The position numbers were made by a program, and so were the translations under genes. From Diplonema japonicum (lineage: Eukaryota; Euglenozoa; Diplonemea; Diplonemida; Diplonemidae), in contig OZ025659.1 in the NCBI GenBank assembly GCA_964019335.1, positions 124,001 to 188,000 of the forward strand: a stretch of DNA of 64,000 nt, given 5' to 3'. This document shows, in pieces, positions 55,000-64,000 of this stretch. The first letter of the stretch is position 1; each line of letters begins with the position of its first letter. The notes under the pieces are model-generated. The model ran no database searches. It saw only the letters and a list, made by a program, of their open reading frames with translations, and was not told the DNA's origin.

Positions 55000-56591
55000 C
55001 TAATTCCTTTGGTGCGCAATGCTCTCTAGCGACATGGCTGCTTCCTGCTTGCGCTTCATGACAAGCTCTTGGAGACGATTGCCGTAACTATAAAAGGTTT
55101 TTGAGTTCACTCCCCAACATACCTTCTCGAAGCAGATGGGCTCGTCGATGAGACAATGTGCTGTTGCTGTTGCTGTAGCAGACTGTCCCTTCTTGGTGAA
55201 GGGCGTGCAGTGTTGCGAGGGGCGATCTCGGGCTCAGCTTGAGGAGGTCTGAAGATACCACCGTGTGTAGGCGTGGACAAGGGCACAGGATCGGGCTGCA
55301 ACGGGGCTTGCTGTTCCTGTTGCAAATGATGGAGGTACTGGTGTTGTAGTTGTTGTTGTTGTTGTTGTTGCTGCTGCTGCTGCTGTTGTTGTTGTGGCTG
55401 CTTGTACGATTGTTCTTGTTCGTGTTGTTGTTCTTGTTTGCCCTTCAAATCCAGGATTTCGAGGCTCTGGCTTGTCAGATGTCGGTCCTTGTCGCGTATC
55501 TCTATGTCCCTCTGTTGGATCAGCTGTTCCAGTCCTTTGATGTGCTCGTCCCGTGCGTTCAACGCTTGCTTCAGCTCCTCGCCGTACCGTGTGGCCTCTG
55601 CGAGCATCGTTTGCATTTCTGCGACCTTGGTCATGCTTTGCGTCTGGGCAACCTGTGCAAGGCGCACCGCTTCCGACAACTGCAGATTCGTATCTTGCAG
55701 CTGCCCAGCACGCCTCGACAATTCCTTGTTCTGCACGATCAACGAACTATGGTCGGTCCGCTGTGGGGACACGTACTGCTGCTGCTGCTGCTGCTGCTGC
55801 GGGACATGCTGCACCAACTTACGATGCTGGCTTTCTATCTGCAGCTGATGCAACTGCTGCTGCTGCTGAACTATCTCAGATGCGATTGTTTCTTCAATGC
55901 CGGAAACCATCGCTGGCGGAGGGGGAGGGACAGGAGGAGGAGGGTTGATAGACGGCCCTGCAGGACCTTGGTACTCAACAGCAGGTATCATCGACGGTGG
56001 GTTCTCCATATAAGGGTACCCCATTGGTGCGAAGTTGTCTTGCTTCCAACAGTCACGAATGAGGGGGAGCAGCCACTGTGCTTCAAGGGTCCCCCAGCCG
56101 GATCGGATCTCAAGCCTACGGGTGGCGTCGCAGTCGTCGAAATTTCGGCGGAATGCAGGGCAGATTAGAAGAACCTCATCTATGTTGCGTGTCATTACGG
56201 CTTCGATGTGAGAAGGGTTCGTTGGAGATACTCGTAAGGGGGGTTGGGCAGGAGGAGCAGACCCTCCTCCAGGGGGTTGTGGATCGGCTATTCTTTCAAT
56301 TTGCTTCTGCATGACGGCCATTTGTTGGGCTTGGCTCGCCACTTGTCTCTTAAGCCGTTCGTTCTCCTGCGTCCCTTGCCACATCTTTGTGTCGTTAACG
56401 TCCCTTCGTGTTGGGGACAGGTGTCTTCCCTCTACCTCCTGCGCCCTTCTCACTTCAAAATTCAACATTCTTTTCTCGACTTCGGCCCCCTTGCTGCTCA
56501 GTTCGTCGCGTAAGGCCTCCACCTGATCTTTAAGGGCTACAAGGTTGCTTGAGTTGCTCATTTGCAGCAGTGTTTCTTCACCATATTCCAT
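55000..56591 (-). CDS. PolyQ coiled-coil protein, 518 aa
   Basis: Two exons, 56591-55123 and 55087-55000 (1557 nt), with a 35-nt intron GTATGTTGG...TTTATAG. The last exon gives SYGNRLQELVMKRKQEAAMS; without it the frame would end RRYVGE. Coiled coils occupy about residues 10-110 and 270-390. A compact central block (IDEVLLICPAFRRNFDDCDA, then SGWGTLEAQWLLPLIRDCW) looks folded and may be a domain I do not know. Proline-rich and Gln-rich stretches (up to about 15 Gln) follow. Such proteins are often cytoskeletal or centrosomal scaffolds, but no family is recognised. Confidence 0.8.
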
Positions 56592-57238
56592 TTTTTTATT
56601 TTTTTTTTTTTTTGTGTGTGTTGTTGTGTTTTCCCCTTTTCTTTTATTTTTTTAAGTGGGAAGAACACAAAAAAGATTATTGTCAACATATTGGAACAAA
56701 GAAGAAGAAAAAAAAGAAAGTACGAGAACAGTTTCGTTTTCTTCTTTCTTTTTTTTTATTTTTTTTTGAAAATAAAATGTAGAGGACACAATACAACCGT
56801 AGGGAGCGGGGTAAGTAAAACAAAGGGGGGGAAGTGGGGCGATACGGCGGGTTAAAAAAAAAAAAAGAGTATGACCACTCAATAAGTTCCCTCGCGCAAT
56901 CTTTTTTTTTTGCCCTGCTACCTCCGTTGGGCGGTCGGGAAAAAAAAAAAGTAGACAGTTTTACCAAACGTGAAGATCGGTGCAGTGGCAAGGCGCACTA
57001 CATAGCAGCCTTCAGAAGTTGTTCGGCTCTGAAACAGCGAATTGCTGTCCCACCGCTGTTACAAACAAAAGAAAGAAAAAGAAAAACCATATCAAGGGGG
57101 AAAGTGGTGACGTTGCCAAATGTCAAACAAAAAGAAAAAGAAGTGGGGAGAGCCTCTGGTTCAGATGGAACAGGGGATCCCTTTTCCCTTTTTTTTTTTG
57201 ACAAGTCCCTAATCGGGACACTCTTCTGAGAGGCGGGA

Positions 57239-57240
<2 letters not shown>

Positions 57241-57304
<64 letters not shown>
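57241..57304 (+). repeat. A64 homopolymer
   Basis: Sixty-four consecutive A, the longest single-base run in the window. It sits between the stem-loop pair and dispersed repeat A. The length could be affected by assembly error. Confidence 0.9.
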
Positions 57305-57307
<3 letters not shown>

Positions 57308-57338
57308 GATATTACATGCAAACTCCGCACGAGCCGCA

Positions 57339-57408
57339 TGCCGGAAAAAACACGTTGACAACGTTCCCCTTATGTTTAGACAAGTCAAAGACTCGTTCTT
57401 GCAAAAAA
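57339..57408. repeat. Dispersed repeat A, copy 2
   Basis: Aligns with 35219-35288 without large gaps. It contains the same 20-mer and ends in an A-tract. It lies about 750 bp upstream of the polyQ coiled-coil gene. Confidence 0.65.
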
Positions 57409-57660
57409 ATGAAAATGAAAAGAGAAGTTTGGCAGCGCAAAGAGTTTCTTTTTTTTTTTTTTTTTTTTGTTCGATCGTTCACTGCAACCCATCATCGTAT
57501 GTGGCAGCAGATTTTCTTAAGAGTTTCCTCTTTATTTTTTATTTATTTTCTTTTTTTTTTGAATATTTTAGATTTCAATTGCACAGTTCAAAAAAAGAAG
57601 GGGAAAAAATTATGATACATCACATAAGCTTCATCGTCTTTTCTTTCTTTTTGGAGGGTG

Positions 57661-57695
<35 letters not shown>

Positions 57696-58208
57696 AGCTT
57701 TAAAATAAAAAGCAGAAAGAAAAAAGAAGTGTTTCTCCATTCCAGGCCGTTCTTTATAATAGTTACGTTCTCTGCTAGATGAACCTAGTGAATGAGATGA
57801 GAGAGATGAGGGAGAGGGGGGGGGGGTTAAAATTTCACTTGGTTTGTGCCGCAGTTCTTTTTGGGGGAGAGGGTAGGTCAAAAGCCCGTCCTAACCTCTT
57901 ACCAGTTTTAAATAGCTTTATAAATCTTTTTGAGCTGATCCCACTCCCCCCCCCCCCCCCCCCGGTTAATATCTGCTCTGTCTATGTGTGGTTGTTGCTG
58001 CTAAAAAACCAAGGGAAAAAAAAAAAAAAAAAAAAAAACTCCCGCCCTCTCCCAACAATCCAATACTGATTTCAAATCCAAATCGGATGCATTCTATGCC
58101 TAGGGGGGACAGGGGGTAATAGATTACAAAAAAAAAAAAAAAAATACAAACAGGATAAAATATTACAAAGGGAGGGGGAAGAAATGAAAGAAACAAAAAA
58201 AAACCGTT

Positions 58209-59864
58209 TTAACCGGCCCCCCTGTTCCTAAAACCCATCGTTGTGTCAACAGTAAAGTGTCTGGGCTGTGAGGTATGTGCAGCACGTGGCTGCGACCTGG
58301 GCTGGCTGTGATGCTGAGAGGGCGTGCGTGACTGTCCACGAATGCGAACAAGCTCAGCTTGGATGGTCTGAGCAGCACCGTAATCCTCTTCGGTGACAGC
58401 AATTTTCTTTGCTTCCTCCAGTTCGAGGATCTGCTCCTGGAGTTTTTCCTCTTCTTCGCGTGCCAGTCTTTCCTTCTCTTCTTGCTCCCTTTCGCGAATA
58501 AGGTGCGCCTCACGATCTCTGTCAGGAGAGAGGGACATCCTGATCCTGGACGGGGAATGGTGGTCGAGAATGGACACCAAGGCACGTCTTGCCTGTGCTA
58601 GCTTGATGTCGTTCTCCCACCCGTAGTCGGTTGCTGAAACAATGGCTTCCTGGGCCTGTTTGAGTTTTTCCTCGAGCTGCAGCACAGCTGCCTTGTACTC
58701 CTGTAGGGTCACGTCCTTGCTCTGCATAGCAAACCTCAGTTCCTCTACCTTGTGAATCTGCGAGTTGCCCCTTGCAATGGCCTCGTCCTTTGAGTGTAGC
58801 TGCGCCCTTAGCTCTGCGATGATCTGATCTTGCCTGTGCATTGCGGTTGCCGATTTTGCGGAGTCCTCCCTTTTGACCGACGAGCTCGACTTGTTCTTGG
58901 CGCTCTCGTTGCGGATCTTTGCTTCCAGTTCATGGATCTTCTTGTCCTTTGTGTCGATCATCTTTTTCAACTCCGCGGTACCGTCTTCCTTGCCGCCTGA
59001 CTTGGCACCCATCAGGCTCTTCACTTGTTCTTCCAGAGAGGCGATCTTTGAGGTCAGTGTGCTGTTCTCTTCGTTTAGTTCGGCGTTTTTGGATTTCTCC
59101 GCGGCGAGGTCCGACCGGGCTGCCTCGAGCTGTCTGTTGGCGTTGGACGCTGTCAGCCTCCAGTCGACACCTGCCAGCTCGTCCTCCTCCTCTTGGATGG
59201 AGGCGGCACGCGACTGTTGTAAAGTGGCGGCCTGTTCCGACCTTGCGATGGATACTCTGCTGGCTTGGGATGTGGCGCTGCCTTTGCGGGAGCCAAGCTG
59301 TGATCCTGCTGCAGGGGGGATCCCTCCTGCTGCGCTTCCTGCAATGGAGCCTTGCGCGGAACCTTGGCGGGACATTGCTGGCTGCGACCCGGCAGCACTC
59401 GCGGCTGTTGGTGATGCTGCCGAGACGGGTGCCATGGACGGCGCGCCAGAAGCCGAATTGTTCCTCGACAACGCAAGAGGCGTCCTGGGCGGCATCGACA
59501 GGGAAACATCACCATTCTTACTTGCCTCGATCTTCACATCCCCAGGCCCCTTGGCAAGGGTCACTGTTGAGTCCACACGAGACGGCGCTGCAGGGGATGC
59601 TGGTTCGGGGTTCAAGCTTGCCACGGGTGACTTGCTCAACAGAGACCTCGTAGACCCTGTTTTGACCAATGGTGCTAACATGCTTTTCTTTGCTGAAGGT
59701 GCTTCACTAGGAGCAGGCTGCGCTGCAGGGCTGGCGGGCTCAGCTTCGGGCTCAGGCGGCCACGCCTTCTTCTTAGGCTTGCCCGCTTCACTAGGCGCTG
59801 GCATCGTGCTCACTTGTGAGTTTTGCTTCTTTAGCTTTGCACTATCGCTACCGGCTTCACTCAT
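58209..59864 (-). CDS. Coiled-coil protein with UVR-like motif, 551 aa
   Basis: Start at MSEAGSDSAKLKKQNS, just past an A-rich leader. The first ~220 residues are Ala/Ser/Pro-rich and disordered with many S-x-G-S motifs. Residues about 225-500 are coiled coil with DWRLTASNANRQLEAARSDL at its head. Near 500-515 the segment AKKIAVTEEDYGAAQTIQAE fits a UVR motif, seen also in eukaryotic centrosomal/ciliary proteins. The tail is Ser/Gln/Arg-rich with an SQP repeat and ends TTMGFRNRGAG. A cytoskeletal role is inferred only from the architecture. Confidence 0.8.
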   Translation of the reverse strand: MSEAGSDSAKLKKQNSQVSTMPAPSEAGKPKKKAWPPEPEAEPASPAAQPAPSEAPSAKKSMLAPLVKTGSTRSLLSKSPVASLNPEPASPAAPSRVDSTVTLAKGPGDVKIEASKNGDVSLSMPPRTPLALSRNNSASGAPSMAPVSAASPTAASAAGSQPAMSRQGSAQGSIAGSAAGGIPPAAGSQLGSRKGSATSQASRVSIARSEQAATLQQSRAASIQEEEDELAGVDWRLTASNANRQLEAARSDLAAEKSKNAELNEENSTLTSKIASLEEQVKSLMGAKSGGKEDGTAELKKMIDTKDKKIHELEAKIRNESAKNKSSSSVKREDSAKSATAMHRQDQIIAELRAQLHSKDEAIARGNSQIHKVEELRFAMQSKDVTLQEYKAAVLQLEEKLKQAQEAIVSATDYGWENDIKLAQARRALVSILDHHSPSRIRMSLSPDRDREAHLIREREQEEKERLAREEEEKLQEQILELEEAKKIAVTEEDYGAAQTIQAELVRIRGQSRTPSQHHSQPRSQPRAAHTSQPRHFTVDTTMGFRNRGAG

Positions 59865-61274
59865 TTCTTCTCTTCTTTTTTTGTTAAATCCCCTTCTTGT
59901 AGTGCTGTGTGTGTGGGGGGGGAGGGGGGGGGCAAAGGTAGACATATCTCCATGCATAACACCAATAATAATAAGAGATATCAATGGTTTTGTGACTAAT
60001 AGAAAAGCTACAAAGGGGGAGGTGAAAAAATAACGAACGGAATAGGGAAGGGGGGGGGGGGGGGCACGAAGAAACACCCAAAGTGTTCCACTAATGGGGG
60101 TAGGGGACAAACAAAATAATATCCCACTTTAAAAAGAAAAAGACTGCGAGCCGGGTGTTGTTTATTTTTTTTTTTTTTTAAAAAACTTTCGTTCGCATGA
60201 TTTTTATTCATTTATTCATTATTCTTCTACCCGAAGCCCCTGGAAAAGACTTCTGTTCTACAGCGAGAGAAGTAAAAAGAAGGTTCATTAACAACGGACA
60301 ATTCACTTTTTTTTTGTTTGTTTCCCTTCTTCTTCTTCATAACGGTATTTCGTTTTGTTCCACTCCCTCCCCCCTCCCCCACCCGAATAAAAAGGTATTA
60401 AAATAAAGGGGGAAGAACGGTGAGGTGTCTTGTTAAGATATTTACCTACTTCTAAATTAAAAGAATCTTTTTTTTTTTGATCTCTCCCCTCCCTTCTTGT
60501 TTAAATCTTTTTCTTCTTCTATAATTTGTTTTGTTTTTTTGTTTTGTTTGCATGGGAGTGAAGCGCTCACACCCCTTTTTTTTTTGTTTTTTTTTTGTTC
60601 TTGGTTTCCCAACGTATTCTTTTGTCGTGTATAATTACAATTCGAGCGGAACTGCATTGCGTTGTTGCTGTTGTTTTTGTTTTTCTTTTTTTTTCCTAGA
60701 GAGAGAACACGGGACGACAGTTAGGTGGGGGGGGGGGGGGGGGGGGGGTTCCCGTGAAATACGGCGCCTTAAGCAGGAATTCAAAGTGTCTTAATAAACC
60801 AAGAGGCTTATTCTACGGTAAATGTCAACAGACCAGTGGCCGGGGCAGAAAGAAAAAAAAAAATAATAAATCCGCAAAAAAAAGGCTAATTTCAGAGCTC
60901 CATTGTTTCGCGAAATGGTTTTTTCTTTCTTCTCTTTTTTTTTTTTCTTTTTTGGCGATTTTTCGCCGTTTACACTATTTCCGTGTACTTTCCCCATTTT
61001 TTTTTTTTTAAATAATCTGGCCGTAGTTGAAATCCTTTACCGTAGAAACGATTTTTTTATTCATGCAATATTGCACCCCACCTGCCTAGTTGGGTTTAGT
61101 CCCGTAGTCCCCGTTCTGAGGGCTCTGGCGGGTGCCAACTAGCAGTGGTAAGACCAGCTGTCCGGGGTGGAGGGGGGTGAGTGTTAGAAAAACAAAACAA
61201 AAACAAATTTAATAAATAAAATAGGAACAGGCAAGTTACCCCCCCCCCCCCCCCCCCCCCTCACCTCGCTTTTT
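59865..61274. other. 1.4-kb spacer
   Basis: Homopolymers G22 (60727-60748) and C22 (61239-61260), several T runs, and an inverted repeat at 61086-61142. Nothing coding recognised. Confidence 0.65.
61086..61142. repeat. Inverted repeat, 57 nt overall
   Basis: CTAGTTGG (61086-61093) and CCAACTAG (61135-61142) are perfect inverse complements enclosing a GC-rich 41-nt interior that can form further pairs. It is a candidate structured RNA or foldback element; no known family matched by eye. Confidence 0.5.
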
Positions 61275-61949
61275 TCAAAATCTGTTGTCCACTCTTGCAG
61301 ATTTTGACCTGTACAAGGAAGACGCAGACGGAGATGGGGGAACAGGCCGAAGCGGGGAAGCAGAGAAATGCGTTCTAGAACCCCTCCCAAACGAGCTCTG
61401 CGAACCAGGGCTGAGGGGAGGCAAGTAGGAAGATGTAGACGAGGCACGAAGCAGCGACGAAGAGCCACGGGAGGGTTCCGTGGTCCGTTTGTCGGAGTAG
61501 CTGATGAAGGAACCTGTATTTATCCGATTCTGAGCAGCGATTAGGTCCCAGGAATCCCTTTTTAGAATGTAAAGGAGTTCTTCTGGGGTAAAATGGGGGT
61601 TGGCTACACCCAGTTCCGCCAGAATTCTGGCTTTTTCTTTGCCTTGTAATACTTGGGCGATGACAACCTCTTTGTCCCCGCCGGCTTGCTGCAACATTCT
61701 TTTTAAGTCACCGCTACTTTTTTCAGGAAAATCCACCTGCAGCTCTGCTAGGCTCCGATCGTCGGCGTTGTGCATCACTAGCGGGCTCTCCATGGACCCA
61801 CCCGGCTTCTTGAACATTGTCTTTGTTAAACAAACCAATACCACACAAATTATAAAGACGCCTCCTACGGCCCCTAGAACAACAATACCAGGTTCCGTAG
61901 TCCCACCAACATCTTCGGCTTGTGGAGCTCCGGTCCCATTTCCGGACAT
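61275..61949 (-). CDS. Single-pass membrane protein with CUE-like domain, 224 aa
   Basis: Intronless. Short N-terminal ectodomain (MSGNGTGAPQAEDVGG) with one N-glycosylation sequon, a TM helix (IVVLGAVGGVFIICVVLVCL), then a cytoplasmic part. Residues about 68-100 (LQVDFPEKSSGDLKRMLQQA, then GDKEVVIAQVLQ) fit a CUE ubiquitin-binding domain: FP motif, a central Leu-rich helix, and a terminal hydrophobic pair. A second similar helical unit (FTPEELLYILKRDSWDLIAA) follows. The Ser/Arg-rich tail ends SARVDNRF. CUE domains bind ubiquitin, so a role in sorting or ER quality control is possible. The domain call is by pattern only. Confidence 0.7.
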   Translation of the reverse strand: MSGNGTGAPQAEDVGGTTEPGIVVLGAVGGVFIICVVLVCLTKTMFKKPGGSMESPLVMHNADDRSLAELQVDFPEKSSGDLKRMLQQAGGDKEVVIAQVLQGKEKARILAELGVANPHFTPEELLYILKRDSWDLIAAQNRINTGSFISYSDKRTTEPSRGSSSLLRASSTSSYLPPLSPGSQSSFGRGSRTHFSASPLRPVPPSPSASSLYRSKSARVDNRF

Positions 61950-62675
61950 ACCACTCTTCTCCCCTGTGATTAATGGTGATGGAGGGGTGGGGGGGAAAAA
62001 AAAAAGAAGAAAAAGAAAGGTCTAGGTTTTTTTAGGGTTTCTTTTTGTCGAAAGAAGGGTGGCTTTTTTTTTTAACTTACTTCCCCAAGTTGTTTTTCTT
62101 TTTTTTTTTTGCCCGAAATGTAAAAAGCAAGTTTTTTTTTTTCTTTTATATTCACGCTCAGCCCTGGGCGTGGAACAATAAAGTACTTGTTTTCTTTCTT
62201 TTTTCTTTTTTTTCCTTTGAAAATTTAGCGTTGGGGGGGGGGGGGGGGGGGGGGGGATTGCTGCGCATGAAATAAAATTTCATTTTTCATTCGAAAGCAG
62301 TTGTGCAGTAAATAAAAAAAAGATGTATTTATGAAAAATCAGCCAGATTCTCAATTGTGGCGACACTTAATACTCGTGGAGTGAATTCAGGTACACTGAT
62401 TTTTCATAAAGTTTTTTTTTTTCTTTTTTTTTTTTTAACCATCTACCAACGGACCATTTTTGCCCACCAGGGGGTAAATTTTCAAAACTTCAAAAAAAAA
62501 CTATTCTAGCGCAACGCTGCGGCTATATGCCCCCGGAAATGCCTCCAGATGTCCCAATTCTAGAGAGAGGGTGCCCACAGCAGGGCCCACCCCCACAACA
62601 TTGTCAAAAATATCGTTCCCGAAGTGCTCGAGAGGGAGTACAAAAAACAAGTCAAAAAAAATCGACTGTAAAATT
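61950..62675. other. Spacer next to the transposon remnant
   Basis: G23 (62234-62256), T-runs, and a perfect 15-bp inverted repeat (62328-62410, listed separately). A TTAA followed by CC at 62435-62440 could be a PiggyBac-type terminus, but the other end lies outside the window. Confidence 0.55.
62328..62410. repeat. Perfect 15-bp inverted repeat with 53-nt spacer
   Basis: TTTATGAAAAATCAG (62328-62342) and CTGATTTTTCATAAA (62396-62410) are exact inverse complements. The position, 266 bp past the transposase stop on its 3' side, suggests a subterminal repeat or a small foldback element. Confidence 0.75.
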
Positions 62676-64000
62676 CTATATAAAGCTATTTAAGGCCTTC
62701 TTGACGCGGTTCGTACGTGCCCCATGGCTGGGGGACTTCTTTTTTGACCCCGAGAGGGGTTTCTGGGGGGTATCCCCGGCAAGGTGGTAGTCTTTGAAGC
62801 ACGGAGTCACGCAAAGTTGTACCAAGCAGGCTGAACACTGAAATAGGGGTCTTTTCGACTTGCAATGCTTGCACCGCACGTTGCGAAGAAATGGTCCCAG
62901 AAGGTACTGTCGTTGCATTGGGGCCTCAGGGCACTCGTTCTGTGTTTCGGGGCATGGTATTGGGGCAGCCTGCTCTGTAGTTGACTTTAGCTGTTGTTTG
63001 GGCAGCCTCCCTAGTAGCCCTTCGATGACTGCCTCTTTGAAAGGCGTGAATCCACTGTCGTTCATACTCAGGGTGTTGGGGGGCAATGCTTCTTTCCAAA
63101 CAAGCCAAGCATTTGCCAGAGATCTATCTAACAAGTACGAAAATACTTTCAGGGGCCACTTCGAAGTCATAAGGGTGCGTTTATGGCGTTTTGTCACAGC
63201 ATCACCCAGCGTCGGTTCCGCCCATTGCGGTGTTGTAAATATGCACTTGGTGGGGAGCGGGATGTCCTTTCTGGAGGGCCTCCGGCTTTCATTCTCTTTT
63301 GGCCGACACGCCAAATTTGACTTCACCAGAACATCCAACGTCGACAGAAAGCGCACAGGCTTGATGGCATGCCACGTTGTGGTGCAAAGGATGCTCACGT
63401 GCTGGTGGAACTGGGTGTCCCCACAGGGTGCGCGTCCTTGGGCTTGCGGCCTCGCTTCTTTGGGGCATCCGTGATCTCCGGGAGGCCTTCGCGATAGGTA
63501 GAAGTCAGCACGCTTGTTTGTTTCGCTGTGGAAACACAGATTTCCCAGAATAGTCAAAAAGCGGTCTCTTGACATGACGGTGGCGTACCCAGGGGTGTGG
63601 TTGAGAGGCGTGGAGCCAGTGCGCCAGTAGTCAGAATAATCTGGCTTGATATCCAAGTCCATCGACAAAAGGGCACCTAGGAAGGTATGCAGAGAAGCAG
63701 CATCGAGATCCAGGGAAGCACCTTTTTTAGCCGCATTTGCAACATTGTTCGAAGTTATGACCCGAATAACGTTTGGGACGAGCATTTGGGAGAAAGATAT
63801 ATGGAATGGCGTTGAGCCTCTGATGTCAAAACAGGGTCCACAAGGATTCCGATCTTCACGAAACCGGATGCCTTCCCACTGCTCCGGCTTTGCCGTCCAA
63901 TCACCCTGTTGTGACTCGGAATCGGTCGAATTCGAATCAGAATCACTGTTCGTATCAAAATTGCATAATAGGGATGAGCCATCAGTGCTACCATCACTCA
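62676..64000 (-). mobile_element. Decayed PiggyBac-family transposase, cut by the window end
   Basis: An open minus-strand frame runs in from the right edge (acidic Ser/Asp start, then HISFSQMLVPNVIRVITSNN) to a stop at 62676. The C-terminus is typical: LLDRSLANAWLVWKE and a Cys-rich zinc-binding end (CKHCKSKRPLFQCSACLVQLC). The catalytic middle is missing: after ETNKRADFYLSRRP the segments carrying the DDD residues are not found. The conserved block VHIYNTAMGGTDAG lies in a different frame near 63240-63200, as does an AT-hook-like KKRGRKPKD. So at least two frame breaks and one large deletion have inactivated it. It may still supply or be recognised through its ends. Confidence 0.8.

Larger units (their letters stand above)
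56592..58208. other. 1.6-kb spacer with A64, stem-loops and dispersed repeat A
   Basis: Contains two adjacent perfect stem-loops at 57011-57048, A64 at 57241-57304, repeat A copy 2 at 57339-57408, A32 near 57664 and C18 (57946-57963). Bases 56970-57130 are of ordinary complexity but I recognise no RNA gene. Confidence 0.65.

Noticed and set aside
58873-60033. 386-codon plus-strand frame
   Set aside because: Antisense of the Ala/Ser-rich coiled-coil gene; composition follows the complementary codons and no domain is seen.
1-64000. Dinoflagellate or kinetoplastid spliced-leader gene
   Set aside because: Neither the dinoflagellate leader core nor a kinetoplastid-type leader is visible on either strand, so lineage stays open.
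1-64000. CRISPR array or bacterial contig
   Set aside because: Repeats are coding or spacer satellites; introns and eukaryotic gene families exclude a prokaryote.

Overview
This is a nuclear fragment from a eukaryote, probably a unicellular one. It encodes eukaryote-specific proteins: PP5 with an N-terminal TPR domain, a PRP5/DDX46 spliceosomal helicase, a Sec7 ARF-GEF, kinesins, ribosomal protein L26/uL24, a mitochondrial calcium uniporter, an ELO elongase and an RABL3-like GTPase. Several genes are broken by very short cis-introns. All of the roughly 26 convincing genes and gene relics lie on the minus strand. That one-way layout, together with tandem paralogues (five kinesin genes plus a relic, two L26 genes, two FAH genes), resembles lineages with one-directional gene arrays, such as dinoflagellate relatives or euglenozoans. 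I cannot settle which: I saw no spliced-leader sequence, and the uL24 C-terminus looks more plant/SAR-like than kinetoplastid-like. That last judgement is from memory of the families, not from a search.

Layout (all genes minus strand unless stated). 0-14 kb: a degenerate tandem repeat, a small hypothetical gene, PP5, a Q/K/E-rich low-complexity protein, the DDX46/PRP5 helicase, a small basic protein, an SH3/coiled-coil protein and an ankyrin protein. 15-23 kb: two large membrane proteins (a polytopic one, and a type I protein with 21 Cys-rich repeats) and an ELO fatty-acid elongase. 23.3-28.5 kb: a gene-free block full of homopolymers. 28.5-35 kb: a polytopic membrane protein fused to an SDR-like domain, then the ARF-GEF. 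35.5-43.5 kb: one full kinesin followed by shortened or broken kinesin motor copies. 43.8-50.1 kb: a Gfo/Idh/MocA oxidoreductase, two L26 genes, an RWD/DUF1115 protein and two FAH-family hydrolases. 50.4-62 kb: MCU, a purple acid phosphatase, an RABL3-like GTPase, a polyQ coiled-coil protein, a UVR-motif coiled-coil protein and a TM+CUE-like protein. 62.6-64 kb: a decayed PiggyBac transposase that runs off the end of the window.

Two features shape the whole window. First, 22 introns could be placed by keeping frames open. They are 35-67 nt long, nearly all begin GTAT (usually GTATG), end in AG, and usually carry an A-tract where a polypyrimidine tract would be expected. Second, spacers and 5' leaders are packed with homopolymers: A/T runs up to 64 and G/C runs up to 25. 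Most start codons sit directly behind an A-tract. The genes do not form an obvious pathway. The most unusual items are the MCU homologue with Asn in place of the filter Asp, the membrane-SDR fusion lacking the catalytic Tyr/Lys, the decaying kinesin array, and two small dispersed repeats in spacers. I found no tRNA, rRNA or CRISPR that I could support.
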